A DNA stretch of 64,000 nt from Roseibium sediminicola (GTDB lineage: Bacteria > Pseudomonadota > Alphaproteobacteria > Rhizobiales > Stappiaceae), in NCBI RefSeq assembly GCF_023156505.1, contig NZ_JALNMJ010000007.1, positions 124,001 through 188,000 on the forward strand, read 5' to 3'. Within the stretch, counting starts at the first letter, position 1. The number at the start of each line of letters is the position of its first letter. Below are positions 58,851 to 64,000 of the stretch, in pieces. Both the position numbers and the translations under genes were made by a program. Below the pieces are notes generated by a model. It worked only from the letters and a program-made list of their open reading frames with translations. It searched no databases and had not been told where the DNA came from.

Positions 58851-60394
58851 AGCCAGCGTGGCAGGAAGGTGGCGATGATCGGGAACAGCCACAGGATCGC
58901 GACGGCCACAATCTGCAGGGCAATGAAGGGCACCACGCCGCGATAGATCTGGCCCGTTGTGATTTCCTTCGGGGCGGCGCCGCGCAGGTAGAACAGCGAG
59001 AAGCCGAAGGGCGGGGTCAGGAACGAGGTCTGCAGGTTGATGGCGATCAGCACCGTCAACCAGATCGGATCGATGCCCATCAGGATCAGCGGCGGGATCA
59101 GGACGGGCAGAAGGATCACCGAGATCTCGACGAAATCCAGGAAGAAGCCGAGCACGAAGACGAACAGCATCGCAAAGATCAGCGCGCCGGTCGGTCCGCC
59201 GGGCATTTCGTTCAGGATCGCGTGCACCCGGTCCTCACCGCCCAGGCCGACAAAGACCAGCGAAAAGAAACTCGCCATCAGGATGGTGGCGAAGATCATC
59301 GAGGTGACGGTCAGCGTCGACATCAGCGAGGCTTTCAAAAGCCCGTCTGAGAAGGCGGCTTTCAGGATGCGCAGCACGACGCCGAGCGCGAAGAGGGCTA
59401 GCCCGGCATAGATCGCGGCGAGCACATAGCCGCCCGCGGAAATGTCGGAGCGCTGCAGGCGCACCGGCAGCACGGAGGCCGCGACCGCCAGGATCAGAAG
59501 CGCTGCCGTGGCCAGCACGATCAGCCTTGTGGAGATGCCGAGACGGCGGCCGGCGAGCAGGATCGCGCCGACGGCGCCGACGGAGGCGGCTTCGTTGGGC
59601 GAAGCGATGCCACCGAGAATCGAGCCAAGCACGGCGATGATCAGGAGGATCGGCGGCACGATGGCGCCCGCGATTTCCGAACCGGAGGGTTGGTCGACAT
59701 GTTCCTTCATCGCCGGGGCGTCATCCGGGAACAGACGGGCACGGACGAGGATATAGACGCAGTAGACCACGACCAGCAGCAGGCCCGGAACCATGGCGGC
59801 GGCAAAGGTCTGGCCGACGGAGATGGTCTCGATGGTGAACTTGCCCTGCGCATATTGCGCCTGCTGGAAGGCGTTGGACATGACGTCAGCAAGAATGATC
59901 AAAAGCGTCGAGGGCGGGATGATCTGGCCGAGCGTGCCGGCGGTGCAGACTATGCCGGAGGCAAGTTTCGGATCGTAGCCGTTGCGCAGCATGGTCGGCA
60001 GGGCAATCAGCCCCATGGCGACGACGGTCGCGCCGACAATGCCGGTCGAGGCGGCCAGCAGCGCGCCGACCAGGACGACGGAGACGCCAAGGCCGCCGTT
60101 CATCTTTCCGAAAAGACGTCCCATGGTTTCCAGGAGATCCTCGGCGATCCGGCTCTTTTCCAGAATGACGCCCATCAGCACGAACAGCGGGATCGCGGTC
60201 AGAACCGGGTTGGTCAGGACGCCGAAGAAACGCTGGCCCATGGCCCCCATGAGCTGGATGTTGAAGTCGCCGATCCACCAGCCGATGAGGGCGAAGGCGG
60301 TGGCGACACCGGCAATGGTGAAGGCGACGGGGTAACCGAGCAGGATGAAGGCGATCAGCGCGCCGAACATGATGAGGTCGAGCGGCAGGCTCAT
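58844..60394 (-). CDS. TRAP transporter large permease (DctM family, long form)
   Basis: 516 residues, longer than the usual 430 because of an inserted region of about 70 residues with two or three extra hydrophobic segments in the middle (ISTRLIVLATAALLILAVAA and IYAGLALFALGVVLRIL). DctM motifs: GILTNPVLTAIPLFVLMGVILE, GTLGQIIPPSTLLIILADV, LDFVEISVILLPVLIPPLIL. Partner of the next two TRAP genes. Confidence 0.92.
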   Translation of the reverse strand: MSLPLDLIMFGALIAFILLGYPVAFTIAGVATAFALIGWWIGDFNIQLMGAMGQRFFGVLTNPVLTAIPLFVLMGVILEKSRIAEDLLETMGRLFGKMNGGLGVSVVLVGALLAASTGIVGATVVAMGLIALPTMLRNGYDPKLASGIVCTAGTLGQIIPPSTLLIILADVMSNAFQQAQYAQGKFTIETISVGQTFAAAMVPGLLLVVVYCVYILVRARLFPDDAPAMKEHVDQPSGSEIAGAIVPPILLIIAVLGSILGGIASPNEAASVGAVGAILLAGRRLGISTRLIVLATAALLILAVAASVLPVRLQRSDISAGGYVLAAIYAGLALFALGVVLRILKAAFSDGLLKASLMSTLTVTSMIFATILMASFFSLVFVGLGGEDRVHAILNEMPGGPTGALIFAMLFVFVLGFFLDFVEISVILLPVLIPPLILMGIDPIWLTVLIAINLQTSFLTPPFGFSLFYLRGAAPKEITTGQIYRGVVPFIALQIVAVAILWLFPIIATFLPRWLY

Positions 60395-60894
60395 GCGTCA
60401 GCGCCTTTCAGTTTCTGAAGATCACGAATGAAGGCCGCCACGCCCTGGATCAGGAGCAGCACGCAATACGCGGGAATGAGACTTTTCAGGAGGAATGAGG
60501 CAGGAATGCCGCCGACGGAAATCGGCCCTTCCAGAATGGCCCAGCTGCCGCGCACCGCCGGCCAGGAGAACCAGATCAGCACGAGCAGCGCCGGGGTCAG
60601 CAGGAACAGGTGGCCGAACAGGTCGATCCAGGCCTGACTGCGCGCCGTTGCCTTGGCATAGAAGATGTCGACGCGGACATGGGCATTGACCAGGAACGTG
60701 TAGCCGGCGCCGAGCATGAAGATCGCCGCATGGAAATAGAGAACGCCCTCATCCAGGAAAATGAAGCTGTAGCCGAAGACATAGCGCAAGAGCACAATCA
60801 CGAACTGCAACAGCAGCATGAGAAGCGCTGCCCAGCACAATGTGTTGCCTATTACCGAATTCACACGCTCCAGCGCGCCCGCCACTCTGTCCAT
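60391..60894 (-). CDS. TRAP transporter small permease (DctQ family)
   Basis: 167 residues with four hydrophobic segments and the DctQ-type FLDEGVLYFHAAIFMLGAGY...HVRVDIFY motif. It overlaps the large permease by 4 bp. Confidence 0.9.
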   Translation of the reverse strand: MDRVAGALERVNSVIGNTLCWAALLMLLLQFVIVLLRYVFGYSFIFLDEGVLYFHAAIFMLGAGYTFLVNAHVRVDIFYAKATARSQAWIDLFGHLFLLTPALLVLIWFSWPAVRGSWAILEGPISVGGIPASFLLKSLIPAYCVLLLIQGVAAFIRDLQKLKGADA

Positions 60895-60968
60895 TCGTGG
60901 ATCCTGTTAGTTGCCCGGCGACTGCCGGGAGTGCCATCGTGGATTAAGACCGAAACACCTGCCACTTG

Positions 60969-61155
60969 TCATCCCGGACGGAGCGCAGCGCAGATCCGGG
61001 ACCCAGTACGCCGCAGCATCTCGTGTCTTGCCGCCCAGTCCTTCCGTTCTTCGTCATTGCAGGGCTTGACCCTGCAATCCATGCCGTTCCCTCGAGACGT
61101 TCACCGGAGACGAGAGGAAACGGAATGGATCCCATGGTCAAGCCATGGGATGACG
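60969..61155. repeat. Composite palindromic repeats (family B-like)
   Basis: Two nested units: GTCATCCCGGACGGAGCGCA with an incomplete partner, and TTCGTCATTGCAGGGCTTGA paired with ATGGTCAAGCCATGGGATGA. They sit between the TRAP permease and binding-protein genes; the 492-bp gap holds no gene. Confidence 0.65.
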
Positions 61156-61217
61156 GAAAGCGGGGTGAGGAAATATGTCCCTTTGCCAAAACCCCGAGGA
61201 AGCTGCCAACACCCACA

Positions 61218-61326
61218 GCGTCATCCTGAGGAAGCGCGGAGCGCTGTCTCGAAGGATTGGCCGCTTGCTTAATCACAAGGTGCCGATCCTTCGAGACGGG
61301 CCTTGAGGCCCTCCTCAGGATGACGC
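61218..61326. repeat. Palindromic intergenic repeat, family A (copy 4)
   Basis: Left end GCGTCATCCTGAGGAAGCGC, internal CTCGAAGGATTGGCC and GATCCTTCGAGACGGG, right end CTCCTCAGGATGACGC. It separates the TRAP permease genes from their binding protein. Confidence 0.88.
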
Positions 61327-61386
61327 CGTGGGTGGGCTGGCCCACCTTGTTCGGAGGAGAGAAGCCCTCCTCCGAAATTGAACACC

Positions 61387-62484
61387 TTAGTCGTAGGCGT
61401 AGTCCATGACGCGGGCGTTCATTTGGCCGTTGTCGGCATAGGGCATGTAGTCGCGCATCAGCTTGCGGTAGGCGAGGAAGCTTTCCGTGATGCGGACCAC
61501 CAGTTCGTCGTCGCTGGCCCGAAGGTCCGCGATGACTTCGCCGGCGGCGTTGCCCATGGCGACGATGACGTCGTCCGGGAGTTTGCGCACCATCACGCCA
61601 TGGTCGTTGACCAGCTGGGTCAGGGCCTGGGCGTGCTTGGTGTTGTACTCGGTGAGGACGTCGTTATAGAGGCTGGCGCAGGCACGCTGCACGGCTTCCT
61701 TCAGGTCGTCCGGCAGGTCGTTGTAAGCCTCGAGGTTGACGGCGCATTCTTCCGCGGAAGACGGCTCGCCGACACCCGGCCAGTAGTAGTTCTTGGCAAT
61801 CTGGTAGTAGCCGAGCGCGCTGTCGGTCCACGGGCCGATGAACTCGCCGGCATCGAGTGCGCCGGACTGCAAGGCCTGGAACATGGCCGGGCCGCTCATG
61901 GCCTGGACGGCCATGCCGAGCTTGGAGCACATTTCAGAGGCAAGACCGGTCGAGCGGAACTTCAGGCCCTTCAGGTCGTCGACGCTGTTGATCTCGGTGC
62001 GGAACCAGCCGGCCCATTGCGGACCGGAGTTGCCGCACAGGAACGGCTTCAGGTTGAAGCGGGCATAGATCTCGTCATAAAGCGCCTGGCCACCGCCATG
62101 GATCAGCCAGCCGGCCTGTTCCGGCGCCGTCAGACCGAAGGGTTGGGAGCCGAACAAGAGGATGCCCTTGGACTTGGAACCCCAATAGGCAGGAACGGCG
62201 TGGTAGAGCTCGGCCGTGCCCTGGCCGACGGCATCGAAGACACCATTGCCCGGCACGATTTCACCGGCGGCGAAGAGCTTGACCTCGATGCGGCCGCCGG
62301 AGAGCGCGGTGATGCGGTCTGCCAGCATCTGGGCGGCAACGCCCGGGCCCGGCAGGTTCTTCGGCCAGGCGGTGACCATGCGCCACTGGCGCACGTCCTG
62401 GGCGATGGCAGGAGCTGCCAGCGTGGAGGCCGCGACGGCGGCGGTGCCGGTCGCGCCGGCTTTCAGGAAATCACGTCTTTTCAT
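61387..62484 (-). CDS. TRAP transporter substrate-binding protein, Tat-exported
   Basis: 365 residues of the DctP/TakP-like family. Signal KRRDFLKAGATGTAAVAA with twin arginines, cleavage near APAIAQ. RMVTAWPKNLPGPGVAAQML and LKFRSTGLASEMCSKLG are typical of binding proteins for 2-oxoacids or mannitol/chloroaromatic acids. Located between the TRAP permease genes and hutU. Confidence 0.9.
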   Translation of the reverse strand: MKRRDFLKAGATGTAAVAASTLAAPAIAQDVRQWRMVTAWPKNLPGPGVAAQMLADRITALSGGRIEVKLFAAGEIVPGNGVFDAVGQGTAELYHAVPAYWGSKSKGILLFGSQPFGLTAPEQAGWLIHGGGQALYDEIYARFNLKPFLCGNSGPQWAGWFRTEINSVDDLKGLKFRSTGLASEMCSKLGMAVQAMSGPAMFQALQSGALDAGEFIGPWTDSALGYYQIAKNYYWPGVGEPSSAEECAVNLEAYNDLPDDLKEAVQRACASLYNDVLTEYNTKHAQALTQLVNDHGVMVRKLPDDVIVAMGNAAGEVIADLRASDDELVVRITESFLAYRKLMRDYMPYADNGQMNARVMDYAYD

Positions 62485-62536
62485 GGTATTACCCCTCAGT
62501 CACAGGTTATCGATCGGAACGTCCCGCCGTGCTTGA

Positions 62537-64000
<1,464 letters not shown>

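Overview
The window is GC-rich alphaproteobacterial DNA. The NAD-linked NiFe hydrogenase, a tungsten/molybdenum formate dehydrogenase locus with its DUF3305/DUF3306/DUF6494/DUF6505 satellites, three TRAP transporter subunit sets and many short palindromic intergenic repeats suggest a marine-type Hyphomicrobiales/Rhodobacterales relative, perhaps Roseibium/Labrenzia-like. That placement is inference from gene content; no rRNA or marker gene is present.

Layout. (1) 3-7573, plus strand: the end of hoxF, then hoxU, hoxY, hoxH, the protease gene hoxW and hypABCDE, a cytoplasmic NAD-coupled hydrogenase with most of its maturation set; hypF is not in the window. (2) 7606-18526, minus strand: the most unusual region. 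Six tightly overlapping genes (PhoU-APH fusion kinase, ATP-grasp enzyme, HprK-related kinase, histidine phosphatase, PPP-type metallophosphatase, amphi-Trp protein) form a GAK-like kinase/phosphatase module. After an AT-rich gap come a 1488-residue protein with a caspase-like C-terminal domain carrying an EF-hand loop, and a coupled 86-residue gene. A 32-bp inverted repeat covers the module's first start codon. (3) 18806-29481: Nudix gene, repeat-filled gap, RpiR regulator, and a plus-strand catabolic cluster (N-formylglutamate amidohydrolase-like enzyme, TRAP transporter, glutamine-synthetase-like ligase, aldehyde dehydrogenase, iron alcohol dehydrogenase) that fits a gamma-glutamylation route for an amino alcohol or amine.

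(4) 29655-38053: accessory genes: beta-carbonic anhydrase, NmrA-like/TetR divergent pair, membrane AraC regulator, secreted esterase-like protein, PhzF, serine hydrolase, two unknowns. (5) 38350-52626: formate dehydrogenase locus: DUF6505, biotin/lipoate ligase-like, Mrp ATPase, DUF6494, a haem protein with TupA-like segments, a polyferredoxin, DUF3305, DUF3306, TorD chaperone, Tat peptide, FdhA/B/C, a WD40-cytochrome c fusion and a 42-residue membrane peptide. (6) 52765-57016: LecA-like secreted protein, tungstate transporter TupABC (supplying the formate dehydrogenase metal), a YdeI-like and a carboxymuconolactone decarboxylase-like protein. (7) 57157-57606: three adjacent CTAG-bordered palindromic elements, then a secreted NagZ-like glycosidase, a TRAP transporter and the 3' part of hutU at the window edge.

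Two families of about 110-140 bp palindromic repeats recur in gaps; one copy lies in frame inside the WD40-cytochrome gene. Together the hydrogenase and formate dehydrogenase provide electrons from H2 and formate, the TRAP systems import organic acids or amines, and the GAK-like module looks like a phosphorylation-based system of unknown output.
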